From Elephas maximus indicus (taxonomy: Eukaryota; Chordata; Mammalia; Proboscidea; Elephantidae), in contig NC_064819.1 in assembly GCF_024166365.1 (NCBI RefSeq), forward strand, positions 165,234,793-165,298,792: a stretch of DNA of 64,000 nt, read 5' to 3'. Positions 12,180-22,986 of the stretch are shown in pieces. The notes beneath the pieces are model-generated. The model was given only the letters and a program-made list of their open reading frames with translations. It made no database searches and was not told the DNA's origin. The position numbers and the translations under genes are program-made. Positions within the stretch are counted from its first letter, which is position 1. The number at the start of each line of letters is the position of its first letter.

Positions 12180-13295
12180 TATGTAAAATAAATAGGTATG
12201 TATTATGCAATACAGATAAAGAGATTTATACTTTAGGACTCACTTTTATGTCTACTCTTCTGTGGTAGAGACTGCCATGCTTGCTTTGTCCTCTGACACC
12301 GTGCTAGCCTGACCAGCCTTGGTTAGATCTGGAGCCCCAGAGCCCATGGAATACTCCAGCACACAACTATACCACACCACATAGTACTTAACCAGTTGAC
12401 TGAGATCTTTTCTCTAGTGAGTTTGGAGCATATGACCCATTGAGAGAGAAGTTAGTGATAAAGCAGGAAGAGAGAGCGGACAGAAAAGTAAAGGGAAAAT
12501 GTTAAGTCACAGGAGTATTCAACTGATAGAGTTGCCATCTAATCCTGGAAAATGCTCCGGTCCTCCCCAAGCCCTGGCTCTTCAATCCTGAGGTGGCTTC
12601 CTGGCTTCCTTACTTTCCCATGAGCCCTTAGAGAAAACCTGAGACCCCAGAGCATGTCTGTTCTTACAGCTTGAAAGAGCAAACACAATGATTTCATGAA
12701 GTGAAATGTTATGAAACTTCCCCTGGATTATTCAGGAAAATCCAATCTTCCTTCTTATATAACTGAGAAAGAGATAGAAAAATAATATAAAATACCTTGG
12801 TATTAGGAAGAAATGGCTTTACTTTCCTGAATAGAATTCTGTTTTCAACTACTGAAGAAGAGAAAAAACCTTCAAAATAGGAAAGAGAAAGTGCTTTTAA
12901 CTTCCCATCTTGCCCCACCCTAATTAAATAAAATATATGTGAAAGGAACAGAACAACACTGTGTTTGCCATAAACGAATCAAGCACAGGAGGTCAGTCAC
13001 TGTAGACTTTCTTTTAAAACATACCATATTTTATTTACTCTAATTATACCCCAGTGCTATTAAACTCACTGAGTCTAGAGATGCCTGTAAACATGCAAAG
13101 AATCTGGGCCCAGACACTAGGCCAAGCAGACGGGGAGAGTGTGGCTTGTATCCAGTGACTTACAGAGTGGTGCTTCTTTTCCAACACTCCCCCCTCTCTG
13201 AAAGTGTGTAAAGATGACAGAATTAGTGCCTATTTTTTGAAACCATGTTTCATATTAAAGTCACCTTCAACAGTTTCCTGCCTCTGCAGGGGAAC
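12180..13295. other. No gene seen
   Basis: Unassigned, moderately AT-rich sequence without clear repeats. Confidence 0.55.
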
Positions 13296-13402
13296 ACAAA
13301 ATAGATGATAGATAGACAGATGGATAGATGGACGGGTGGACGGACGGACGGGTGGACGGATGGACAGGTGAATGGACAGACGGACGGATGGGTGGATGGA
13401 TC
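13296..13402. repeat. GATA/GGAC tetranucleotide microsatellite
   Basis: An imperfect array moving from GATAGATAGACAGATGG to GGACGGACGGACGGGTGGAC and GGATGGGTGGATGG. It lies directly upstream of the tRNA-Gly-headed SINE. Confidence 0.95.
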
Positions 13403-13429
13403 AATAGAGATGTGTATGATTTTCTTGGG

Positions 13430-13755
13430 GCATGTTGGTTCAATAGTAGAATTCTCTCCTTCCAAGTGAGAGACCCAGGTTTGATTTCTAGCCAATGTGC
13501 CTCATGTGCAGCCAGTACTTGTCTGTCAGTGGAGGCTTGTGTGTTGCTATGAGTCTGTACCCAGACTAAAACAGACCAGGAAGAAAGCCCTGGTGATATG
13601 CTTCTGAAAATCAGCCAGTGAAAATCCTATGGATCACAAATGGTCCAATCCACACCTGTTCCTGGGGATGGCCCAGGACTGGACGGCATTTCGTTCCATG
13701 GTACATGGAGTCACCATGAATTGAGGGCTAACTCAGGGGTAGCTAATGATAACGA
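13430..13755 (+). mobile_element. Composite SINE: tRNA-Gly head, AfroSINE-like body, RTE-like tail
   Basis: The head at 13430-13503 matches tRNA-Gly(GCC): TGGTTCAATAGTAGAATTCT over the A box, then AGACCCAGGTTTGATTTCTA over the B box, closing with GCCAATG. This is a different tRNA source from the common AfroSINE. The middle (CCTGGTGATATGCTTCTG, GTGAAAATCCTATGG) resembles the long AfroSINE body. The last 100 bp (GGCCCAGGACTGGACGGCAT, TTTCGTTCCATGGTACATGG, GTCACCATGAATTGAGGGC) resemble the RTE 3' end. Diverged, no coding role. Confidence 0.8.
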
Positions 13756-13761
13756 CAATGT

Positions 13762-13798
13762 TCGTGTGTGTATGTGTGTGTGTGTGTGTGTGTGTATG
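13762..13798. repeat. TG microsatellite
   Basis: CGTGTGTGTATGTGTG followed by nine or more TG units, next to the SINE tail at 13755. Confidence 0.93.
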
Positions 13799-13950
13799 GA
13801 TTACCTGTATTTGTAGTTGGAGTGCGTAAGTAACAAATCAGGAAGCAACACTTCTTGCTTTAAAGGAAGAAAAATATCATTCTTTGTTGATGCCAATTTC
13901 TAATACCCCATATTAGTATCCTGTCCATTGCCAGTGTAGCAGGCAGTTTC

Positions 13951-13982
13951 AGTCTCTCTCTCTCTCACTCACACACACACAC
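13951..13982. repeat. CT/CA compound microsatellite
   Basis: A TCTCTCTCTC run passes into ACTCACACACACACACA. Confidence 0.9.
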
Positions 13983-14606
13983 CTGTGCAAAGTGAGCTCC
14001 TAAGGGCCATGGTAGTAAATAGTCTGTTTAAAAGATAACTTAGTTATTGCAAGATAGGAAGCTCTCCCTTATCCCCAACACCTGCATACAAGTGCCAGGG
14101 GTATTTAAAACAAGTGGCCTGGTATTTATTTCCAAATACCAGCAGTATTAGTGCTGCAGCTAGACAAATATCACATGACATGAGGGATAACAAACATTCT
14201 GCCACAGCCTTAGATAAATCTGAGTTTACAAAGATTAAGACAGACAACACTGAGAAACTCGGGAAAGGAGCCTAAAGATGTGTGAAAAGCAATGGGAAAT
14301 TAAGGAAGGAGAAAGCAAGTTTCATAGAAAGCTTTGTAACAATTTGTAGAAAATACAAGTCCCGTGTAAGTGTTAAATTAAACATCTCTGGAAGTGGATT
14401 TTGACCGAGACAATGAGAAATTTTGAAAGTAGGCCACTGAGATTAATTGTTAAAAGGCCGTGAAATTAGCAGCAGCAGTTACGGGGCTGTGATAAGATTC
14501 CAGGGGCATTAGTTTCTAAAAAGACTTCACTTATTTGTTGAGAAGGAAAATTTGTCCATCACAGCTTTACATCTGTAGCTTACAGTTTGTCTCTCATCAA
14601 AAGGTG

Positions 14607-14714
14607 TTATTTACTCTTTGATGGAAAATATATTGTTATATACTCAGAATAGCTGAGTATATAACATTATTTACTCTTTGATGGAAAATATATTGTTATA
14701 TACTCAGAATAGCT
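14607..14714. repeat. 48-bp direct duplication with perfect hairpin between the copies
   Basis: Copies at 14607-14654 and 14667-14714 are identical over 48 bp, at a 60-bp spacing. The 12 bp between them (GAGTATATAACA, 14655-14666) are the exact reverse complement of TGTTATATACTC at 14634-14645, giving a 12-bp stem with a 9-base loop. Confidence 0.97.
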
Positions 14715-14964
14715 TACAACTGGAGTAAGGAAGGGAACAGGAGACCTTGAGAGCTATTATTTAAGCAAAAAAGGTTTTGTTATAAGATCTCTAAAATAAC
14801 CATCAAAGTATAACTATGGGAACCCATTTTCAGCAAATTTTCAGCCTTACTGAAATGTCTGTTACAGCCAGGAATGTATAATATAATACTAGAATGTATA
14901 TGTATAAGGGAAAGAAAAACGCAAGAACACATTTGCTAGAGCTAACATGGCCTATGAAGAAGAG

Positions 14965-15205
14965 CATGGCAATCCAAGTTTGGGGGTCAGGCCCTTGGGT
15001 TCCAGTTCAGCTTTGCCTCAAAGTGGCTATGTGACCACAGACAAGGTTTTTGTGTTTGTTTTTTAAATCTCTCTGGGGCTAATTCCTTCTTCTATATAAA
15101 AAAGAGAGAGAGAGAGAATCATACCTGACCTGCTTCCCTCATGGGATTGCTGTGAGAATAAAAATAATTAATACAGGGTCATGAGCCTGGAAAAGTTAAA
15201 AATAG
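14965..15205 (+). repeat. MIR
   Basis: GGGTTCCAGTTCAGCTTTGC, GTGGCTATGTGACCACAGAC, ACCTGCTTCCCTCATGGGAT and GCTGTGAGAATAAAAATAAT keep full MIR order. A GA microsatellite lies inside at about 15102-15117. Confidence 0.75.
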
Positions 15206-15782
15206 TTTCCACAAGTAAAATGATTTTTATTAAAGTCCAAAAAGCGTGACTTGGAGTTTTCTCCAACCACATTGTTCTACAGGAAACTCTCCAGCTTTCA
15301 CTTTCTCTCTTGCCCAAAGGCAAAGGTGACATAAGCTGTATTGCTATGCATTTTTGTCCATTCTTATAAGAAAACTGAGACTTCCCAACACTTTCAGAAT
15401 GTTTAGAAATGGTTCTCCTTTTGAATCTGTGTGATCAGGAAATCTAAAATATTAATTTGACTCAGAACCTTCCAATGTTTTGATTCAAATCCAAGACCTA
15501 CACAAAGCAGGGCTTTCCTTCCTTCTACAATGACCACTGAACGCAGAACGTGTTCCCGGCTGGCAGCTGGGCTCTGGAAACTCAGATAGCATTGCAGGCA
15601 TTCAATAAGTATTTCTTGTGACTCATTTGAACCAAAATTGAAGTGAAATAGGGGTAAGAGGTATTGCAAATGGAAATCTTTATTGCAGACTACAGTTTTA
15701 TTATTTTCAAATGTGTAGTAACTCAGACTGAGCTAACAAAATATTACTAAACAGTTATTGACGCAGCTCATACCAAAAAAGC

Positions 15783-16006
15783 AAACCAGTTGCTGTCAAG
15801 TGCAGTCAATTCCAACACATGGCAACCACGCGTGTGTCAGAGTAGAACTACAATCTATAGGGTTTTCAAGACTGTGACCTTTCAGAAGCAGATCACCTGA
15901 ACTTTCTTCCAAGATGTCACTGGATGAGTTCAAACCACCAACATTTATGGTTAGTATCAAATACAAAAGTATGTTTGTGCCAAGCTGGGACTCCAGCACA
16001 TAACTA
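15783..16006 (-). mobile_element. AfroSINE
   Basis: A long-type antisense copy: AACCAGTTGCTGTCAAGTGC, TCAGAGTAGAAC, GACCTTTCAGAAGCAGATCA, then a degraded tRNA-like head (TTCAAACCACCAAC, GCCAAGCTGGGACTC). It is diverged, so relatively old. Confidence 0.85.
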
Positions 16007-16499
16007 GGGAATCAGATTTTGTATGTAAATAAATGTTTCTAAAACATTCAAAACCATTTCTTTCTCAACCACTTTACTCCTCCACATTTTTGTTTTACTA
16101 TTAACTTCTACTATCTTATAATTTACTGAGTGAAAAAAATTTTTTTCAGCTCCGTTTCTATCTAAATAATCAAAATTTCTACATAGGTAGAGACCAAAGT
16201 TGTAAGGTTTTGTTGAGCATCTATGGACTCTTCCACACACTGCTCTTCAGTCAGGCTCACGTCACATTTAAAACTTTTCTTCTTAAGAGTCTTCATGATT
16301 AATTCTGAAGCTTGCTGGACGCATAAGAGTGTGCAGACATCGAGTGCTCCCATTAGAAGGTTTCCTCGCAGCCCAAAATAAAATATAAACATCAACATTC
16401 CCAGGGAAACAGGAGGATGAATGAAGAATGCAAATGGAAATAACTTAAAGCCTTTAGGACTTTTAAAACGTTCAGCAGTTTTAATCGTCAAGTTAATAG

Positions 16500-19255
16500 A
16501 GATCTGTAAATTATATTTATTAACACCAAAGAAAAATCTGCCCTGGTTACAATGTCATTTTCTTATTATTAATAAACTTTTGTTTGTTGCACCTGTTTTG
16601 TGTGAAAGTAATTGGGCCACAGCAGGCCATTGGTGATTATAACAGAAATTATTTTGCTGCTGGAAGCTTCTGCCAAGATGTTACCCACACAGAAAACACA
16701 AGTGCATTTTTCCTTATCAAGGGAGGAGATTCTGCTGCTAGAAATAGAATAGATGTGGTGTTAGGATTTTCCTTCTCTTAGAGCCTGAAGAAAGGAGAAA
16801 AAGTTTCTACTGCTTTAGGAATCTGAAAGCAAGTGAAACAAGCTTTTCACTTCCCAAAGCATTCTTGTTTACAATGCTATGCAATTCAAATTCACTTCTC
16901 AGAATATAAAATCAGATTATTTAAGAGGAGGGGGAGAAACGATCCAAGAAAAAAAGACTGAAGGAAGCCATGTGTCATTAATTCAGTTATAAATTATTAG
17001 CTGAAAGCAGCCTCTCAGCATTTGTATTTGATGAACAAAAATTGATTGCTTCAAGGGCATTTCAATCCTTTTGATGTTCCCATCTTTTAGCCCACCACAA
17101 ATCTGAACCCTTAACAGAATGATTATAGCATTATAGTAATCCTGAGAGCCAATACTAAAGGATTTGTGAGAGCAACAGAGATCAATAGTTTGAAAAAAGA
17201 ATGTCTTTTTGAATTGACAGCGCCGTCTCGCCTGATCGTGAACCTGAACAAAATAAGTGGAGTCTGAGTCCACAAGCAATCGCGCAGGCCAGTTGGAGCT
17301 GCTGGGATGAGCCGGTTCTCGGCGCGCTTGAATAGGCCTGAGCGCTGAATATTTCTAAAGGATTAAACCCAAACTAATGGCAACCCAAAGATATTTTGCA
17401 AACAATCAGTCTCCCCCCAAAATAGTTAAGATAATACACTGTGGGTCTTGGTTTGATATTCAAAAGACCGGGTTCAGCTACAGGTTCAACATTTGCTTTT
17501 GCATAGAGTTTGAGATTATGGGAAATTGGATTAGAGGTAACATTGTCTTAATGGCCATCTCTTTTGGGCCACTTTGAAATGGAGAATCCCTGCAGTATTC
17601 CAGGATGGACTGGAGAGAACCACATCCTTAACACACAACTTATTAGAAAACCCAATGGGCCAGAATTGTTTAGAGACACAATTGCTCACATCTATGGGAT
17701 TTCCAAGTTGTAACATCATTTGATACCTCAAAAGACAGAGAAAGGCAGCTGACTGTTAAAGGTTCCTTGAACAATTCAAGGATTAGCATAAAATTATCCT
17801 TAAAGGAGGGTAAGTACAGCAGTGGCACTTGCTCACCACAGTAGGGGCATTGTTAAGAAACGCAAATGGACTCAGAGAAAAGTGTGAAGGCATCTTAAAA
17901 TTGTCTGAAGACCTGCATGTTTTAACATTGATGTATATATTTTCCAGTTCTTTGTTTCCTCAACAAGAGGCCAGCTTAGTCCACTGGAGAAAGGCGTTAG
18001 GAGACTTCAGATGGCACACATCTGGAGAACATCCCATGGAAAATTGTGAATGGCTAAGTAATCTCTTTCAGTACGAAGACAAGGAGTGGTAATTTATGAC
18101 TTAACAGACTACAAAACCTGCCATTAATTCTAACATACAAACTTTAAACCAAATAATTTGAAAGAGTGCGATATGCAGCAACAATTAACAAAAGGAAAAC
18201 AATCATTCCAAATGACACAAGTTTCACACTATCCTTGAAAGATAGGAAAAAAAAAAATTTTTTTTTTTTTTCTGACAAGCTTATGTGTTCGGCCAGTACA
18301 CACAATAGATAGCCTTGCTGGCCGTTAGGCTGCCGTGATGGTTATGATCCTCACATTTCTAGCATTTAAAAGAGTGGCTCAAATTAAAAGCATGTTAAAG
18401 TCACAGACCCTGAGAGCTGTGCTGCAGCCGACTTAAACATTAAATTTGGAGGCTATGCATGATAACATGTGATCCTTAAAGTTAACCTTTTTCTCAAGCT
18501 GTTTAAAATGTTTTGTAGCTGTTCTTGTCTAAATGAATCAAAAGAAGGATAAGCAGGAACTGGCATAAATAATAGCTGCCTTAAAAGGGGGCAGCAAAAT
18601 TGATAGCTCTACAAATGGCAGCCACCTGTACCAGGAAAACTCAAAGAAAGAGAATAACTATTTGAAGAGAAAGAATAATTGGAGATGTGACAGCAAAGAA
18701 TAGAAATCACTCCTCAGAAGGTGTTTAAAAAGCTCTTCTCTCTCCTACTTAATCACTGTTCCCTTAAGCCAATACATTAAAATGCAATGTGTATGTTATA
18801 TACATTATGAGTATGAATACTCGTGTAATCTAAAGCATCTTAACTTTGCCCAGCTTGTTTTCATACTGCTGGACATGATTCTGTTAATGGCATAAGAACA
18901 GCAAAATCCTACACCGAGCTGTTCTGCATCACGTTCTCTTATGATTTTATTGGATTATTGTATTGATGGCCTAATGTTGCTTAAGGGCTTCTTATTAGTG
19001 CTTAAGCAAAATCTTAATTTCTGTAACTAACAAAGATTTCTCTTTCATTCCTTTACCAAAGGTATAGTGGATATTTCATTAAATGTGAAAGAAACTTGTA
19101 AGATAGTAAAGCACTTGCTGGCAACTTATCCCTGGGAATTAAAATGGTACCACTTGATGTAGCCAGTTCAGTAATAGCTTGGTTGCATTAAAGCAAATGC
19201 TTTTAAAAACATCTATTGTTGGAAAAATAAATGCAGAGTTTCCTAACTAATTACT
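16500..19255. promoter_or_regulatory. Repeat-free interval, candidate SIM1 distal regulatory DNA
   Basis: About 2.7 kb with no recognisable SINE, LINE or LTR, whereas most of the surrounding 50 kb is heavily invaded. It contains the CpG cluster and, at about 18850-19060, AT-rich motifs of homeodomain type (TTTTATTGGATTATTG, ATTGATGG, TGCTTAAG). It lies roughly 36-38 kb beyond the SIM1 stop codon. A regulatory role is inferred from repeat depletion only. Confidence 0.35.
17221..17344. other. Isolated CpG cluster in repeat-free DNA
   Basis: Eleven CpG dinucleotides in 124 bp (CGCCGTCTCGCC at the start, ATCGCGCAGG in the middle, GCCGGTTCTCGGCGCGC towards the end) within AT-rich DNA that has very few CpGs nearby. 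It is too short for a conventional CpG island. No ORF or TATA box is obvious. It may be the core of a regulatory element or an unannotated short promoter. Confidence 0.6.
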
Positions 19256-19264
19256 GAAGGAATG

Positions 19265-19400
19265 AAAAATATTTAACTCTTCTCTAAGTGAACAATTCAA
19301 TTCAACCAGTATTACTGGCATCAACTCTGAGCCTAGCCCTATGATTAAGAGGTTCAAAGATGAATAAGACACTTCAAGGAGATTGCAATCTAGTAGTGTG
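19265..19400 (+). repeat. L2-class or similar ancient repeat
   Basis: CAATTCAACCAGTATTACTG, TTCAAAGATGAATAAGACAC and GAGATTGCAATCTAGTAGTG keep the order of this ancient repeat core. Confidence 0.5.
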
Positions 19401-19519
19401 ATATATGTGCCCCCAAAATGTGCCATTAATATTATCCTTTCTTTATTGCCAATGTCATCTAAAAACCCAAAGGGGTTTTGGCAGCCTTTATAAATGAAAG
19501 CACTTTCTGTAAACAATAA

Positions 19520-19665
19520 GAGAGCAGGGCAATCCTAGCAGCACTAGGCAGCTTCCAACCGTCCCCAAATACTTTCCTTAGGATAGTGCACTCAGAACAT
19601 GTTCCATGGAACACTAGTCCTGAAAGATGCTCTCTGCAGAAAAAGAATTCCATGGTCAATTAATT
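19520..19665. repeat. Possible old DNA-transposon repeat
   Basis: GTTCCATGGAACACTAGTCC followed by GATGCTCTCTGCAGAAAAAG resembles an old hAT-like repeat. Only part is recognisable. Confidence 0.35.
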
Positions 19666-19808
19666 TAGGGAATGGTACAACTCTATACTGATTGGACAAT
19701 CACAATGTATATCATTATATAAATTCTGAAAAAAAAAAAAAACCTTCGACTAAAAAAAGGAGTTGAACTCCGCTTAAACTCAGTATTTCACAGCATATTT
19801 GAACATGG

Positions 19809-19982
19809 TAGAGGGTCAGCAAAAAAGAGGAAGATCTTCAATGAGATGGATTAACACAGTGGCTCCAATAGTCTCAAACATCGCAATGATTTTGAAGATG
19901 GTGCAGGACCAGGTAGTGTTTCATTCTGTTGTACATAGAGTCGATATGAGTCAGAGCAACTTGATGGCACCTAACAACAACA
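19809..19982 (+). mobile_element. RTE LINE, short 3' end
   Basis: A 174-bp, 5'-truncated RTE copy containing the C-terminal GQQKRGRSSMRWI codons, GATGGTGCAGGACCAGG and the tail CACCTAACAACAACA. It is bracketed by a perfect 12-bp target duplication ATTTGAACATGG (19797-19808 and 19983-19994). This shows how short an RTE insertion can be. Confidence 0.95.
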
Positions 19983-20110
19983 ATTTGAACATGGAACCAC
20001 GACATTTGTTACACCCATAAACAGTCTTGAAAACGAGTTCTAAGGATACACTTGGACAACTCTGATGTGGGCCACTGTCTTACTTATCTAAAATAAATCC
20101 GTTGCTGTGG

Positions 20111-20695
20111 AGTCTTAGTTATCTAAACCCACCCACTGCCGTTGAGTCGAGTTCCGACTCATAGTGACCCTATAGGACAGAGTAGAATAGTGCTGCTAAA
20201 ACAGAAAAATCACAAGTGGGTGGCTTTAACAAACAGAAGTTTATTCTCTCACGGTCTGGGAGGCTAGAAGTCCAAATTCAGGATGCCAGCTCTAGCGGAA
20301 GACTTTCTCTCTATGTAGGTTTCTGCGGAAGGTCCTTGTCATCAATCTTCCTCTGGTCTAGATGCTTCTCAGTGCAGGGACCCTGGATCCAAAGGGCATG
20401 CTCACTCCTGGTGCTGCTTTCTTGGTGGTATGAGGTTCCCCTGTCTCTCTGTTAGCTTCTCTCTTTTATATCTCAAAAGAGATTACCTCAAAACAAAACC
20501 TAATCTTGTAGATTGAGCCTTGCCTCATTAACATAACTGCCACTAATCTTGCCTGATTAGCATCATAGAGATAAGATTTACAACACATAGGAAAATCACA
20601 TTAGATGACAAAATGGTGGACAGTCACACAATACCGGAAATCATGGCCTAGCCAATTCGACACACACTTTGGGGGGCACAATTCAATCCATAACA
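20111..20695 (-). mobile_element. Solo LTR of the ERVL-MaLR class, interrupted by an AfroSINE
   Basis: An antisense copy of the same LTR family as 22987-23516: AGTGCTGCTAAAACAG, GGGAGGCTAGAAGTCCAAA, GGTATGAGGTTCCCCTG, a TATA-like TTTTATAT near 20463, GGTGGACAGTCACACAATAC, and the LTR start as CAATCCATAACA at 20695. Its last bases (TCTTAGTTATCT near 20113) are separated by the SINE fragment at 20126-20188. Confidence 0.9.
20126..20188 (-). mobile_element. AfroSINE, 5'-truncated, inside a MaLR LTR
   Basis: A 63-bp 3' AfroSINE fragment (CCACTGCCGTTGAGTCGAG, GACCCTATAGGACAGAGTAG) that interrupts the terminal bases of the antisense LTR at 20111-20695. It is well preserved, suggesting a fairly young insertion. 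Confidence 0.85.
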
Positions 20696-21845
20696 GCCAC
20701 CCTCAGGGACCAGGTGTCAATCAGGGACTTTAGTTGGACCAATGTGAGGATTTCTTTGCCCTGAAGTTCAGCTTCAATAGGTACTAGAACCCTTAGGCAA
20801 TTTTTTCTTAAACATGACTTGGCACAAACTATTTCAAATATTCTTCACAGAATTTGGGGCATTTCTCAAAAACTGGGTTAGAAATAAATGAATTTAATCA
20901 ATTACTATTTCTTAAACTTTCAGCCCAATTATAAAAGTAGACTAATTCTAAATTTGCTTTACTAAAGCAGATGAAATGTTCTGTGTTCCAAATGTTAAAA
21001 AAAATATATATAAAAAACTATTTGAAACACACACAGATATCAAGTTTCATTGCACAAAAAAACAAATAGCAACAAAATGACAGAAGGTCACAGGTGAGTG
21101 ATGAGACTCTGTGGGCGGAGGCAATGCATTTGTGAACTTGATTTGAGATCATCACTAATCAGAGCCAGGAGTCATTAAGGTATTTGGTTGCTATGCAAGC
21201 TACATTAATTAAAAACAGGGAATTTATATAAATACTGCATGTGTCATGAAACTGAAGGGAAAGAATGCAGCTGGCACTGCCAAACCACCTGGGATTCTCA
21301 AGGTAAGCTGTCTTCGGATTTCTCGGATTTGCACCTTGCATCCCTCTGCTGTCTGCTCCCTTCTTTTCTCTCTCTCTGCAGATGGACTTTCTCTACTTCT
21401 CTGCACTCGTGACCCTTATGGCAGCCACAGCTCCTAAGTTTACATGTTTCAGTGCCAACCACATGCAGTAACAAGAGGTCTCAGATCCAAACCCAAATGG
21501 CTGGGAGAAAGAATATGATTGGTCCATGTAGGTCAGGTGTCCTGACAGCCTTGGCTAAAGAGGCAAGCATGTAAATATGACGGCCTGGGACCCACACTGT
21601 GGATCTGAGGAGTAGTTTCCAAAAAACCAGAGATAACACATGTGTTTAAGGAGACTCTTCTTAAGTGTCAACTGCAGCCCATCATGACTGTGGGTTAGCA
21701 ATTTATGTCTTCAGAAAACACACAGGCCTTAGATTCCTATAGAGGCAGGAAGATTGGCAAATACCATTACTAAAACTGATAATGGAAGGGCCTGAGATAC
21801 AAATTAATGGTAAGAGCAGAATTTTGGTACATTGTAGGACATAAT
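20696..21845. other. No gene seen
   Basis: Unassigned sequence between an LTR and an AfroSINE, with a pyrimidine-rich tract near 21360-21385. Confidence 0.55.
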
Positions 21846-22054
21846 GAGGAGCATGAGTGGCACAAGCGATGAGCTGCTAACCTAAAGGTCAGCAGTTCAA
21901 ACCCACCCAGGAGCTCTGCAAAAGAAAGGCCTGGGGAACTGCTTCCATAAGAGATTACATCCAACAAAATCCTGTGGAGCAGTTCTACTCTGTAACAGAT
22001 GGAGTCACGATGAGTCAGAATCAACTCCACGGCAGTGAGTTTGGGTTTTTTGTT
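21846..22054 (+). mobile_element. AfroSINE (long form)
   Basis: A sense copy: GAGTGGCACAAGCGATGAGC, CTGCTAACCTAAAGGTCAGC, GGGAACTGCTTCCATAAGAG, TCACGATGAGTCAGAATCAA, and a GTTTGGGTTTTTT tail. An RTE fragment abuts it on the right. Confidence 0.93.
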
Positions 22055-22064
22055 CTTAATGGGT

Positions 22065-22304
22065 GTTATTGTTGTTGTTGTTGTTAGGTGCCGTCGGGTC
22101 AGTTCTGACTCATAGCAACCCTACGCACAACAGAACGAAATACTTCCCGGTCCTGTGCCATCCTCACAATTGTTGTTATGCTTGAGCTCATTGTTGCAGC
22201 CACCGTGTCAATCCACTTCGTTGAGGGTCTTTCTCTTTTCCACTGACCCTGTACTCTGCCAAGCATGATGTCCTTCTCCAGGGACTGATCCCTCCTGACA
22301 ACTT
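22065..22304 (-). mobile_element. RTE LINE, short 3' end
   Basis: A 240-bp, 5'-truncated RTE copy on the minus strand. The (TTG)n tail is at 22067-22085. Sequence matching the RTE C-terminus follows (RDQSLEKDIMLGRVQGQWKRE, KWIDTVAATM). The direct repeat TTAATGGGT flanks it at 22056-22064 and 22305-22313. It inserted immediately beside the AfroSINE ending near 22054. Confidence 0.92.
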
Positions 22305-22479
22305 TTAATGGGTAGTATGTAATAATCACACTTCAGGGAAGGAGATCCAAAGAGAGACTTTATCCTTTCCCCTCTGACTGCATGGATTAATTTTCTCAAT
22401 AAGGAAAATACTTTTAAGATTTTCTTTCAGATATGGCCCCACTTAATAACGGCTAACATTTTCTGAACAACTGTTCTAA

Positions 22480-22645
22480 GCTTTTTAGGTGTAGTTACTC
22501 AATAATTTCAACAACTCTACGATTAGGTACTAGTTTTATCCCCACTTTACAAATGATGCAACTGAAGCTTAGAGAGATGAAATAAATTTCCAAAGGCACA
22601 CAGCTAGTAGATGGCAGAGCCTGTTGCTTGCAGGCTTCACCACTG
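22480..22645 (-). repeat. MIR
   Basis: CTCAATAATTTCAACAACTC, TTATCCCCACTTTACAAATG, GAAGCTTAGAGAGATGAAAT and CACACAGCTAGTAGATGGCA are classic antisense MIR. Confidence 0.85.
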
Positions 22646-22986
22646 CACATCATTGCTTCTCTTCACAAGCACTGGAACCCTCAGAGTAAACAGTCTGTCA
22701 AATCCAGAGAAAAGAGGTAAACTGAGGCTGCACAGAGCTGCATAGTCACATATGACTAAGTCCCTTCTCAGCATAGATACACATCAACTACTTTCCTTGT
22801 AAGGAAAATATATTCAAACTTAAAAATGCAATTTAGCATCAACATTGGTCCATCAATTATAGCAAATGTACCACACTAATACAAGATGTTAATAATAGGA
22901 GAAACTGTGTGGAGGGGTGTTGAGGGGGTATGTGGAAACTCTGTACTTTCCATACTCCTAAAGCAGCTCTAAAAAAATAAAGTGTA

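Noticed and set aside
13296..13402. CRISPR-like array
   Set aside because: The regular spacing is a GATA/GGAC tetranucleotide microsatellite without spacers, in a mammalian genome.
13430..13503. tRNA-Gly gene
   Set aside because: The A and B boxes are recognisable, but stems are mismatched and the sequence continues into an AfroSINE/RTE-like body. It is a SINE head, not a tRNA gene.
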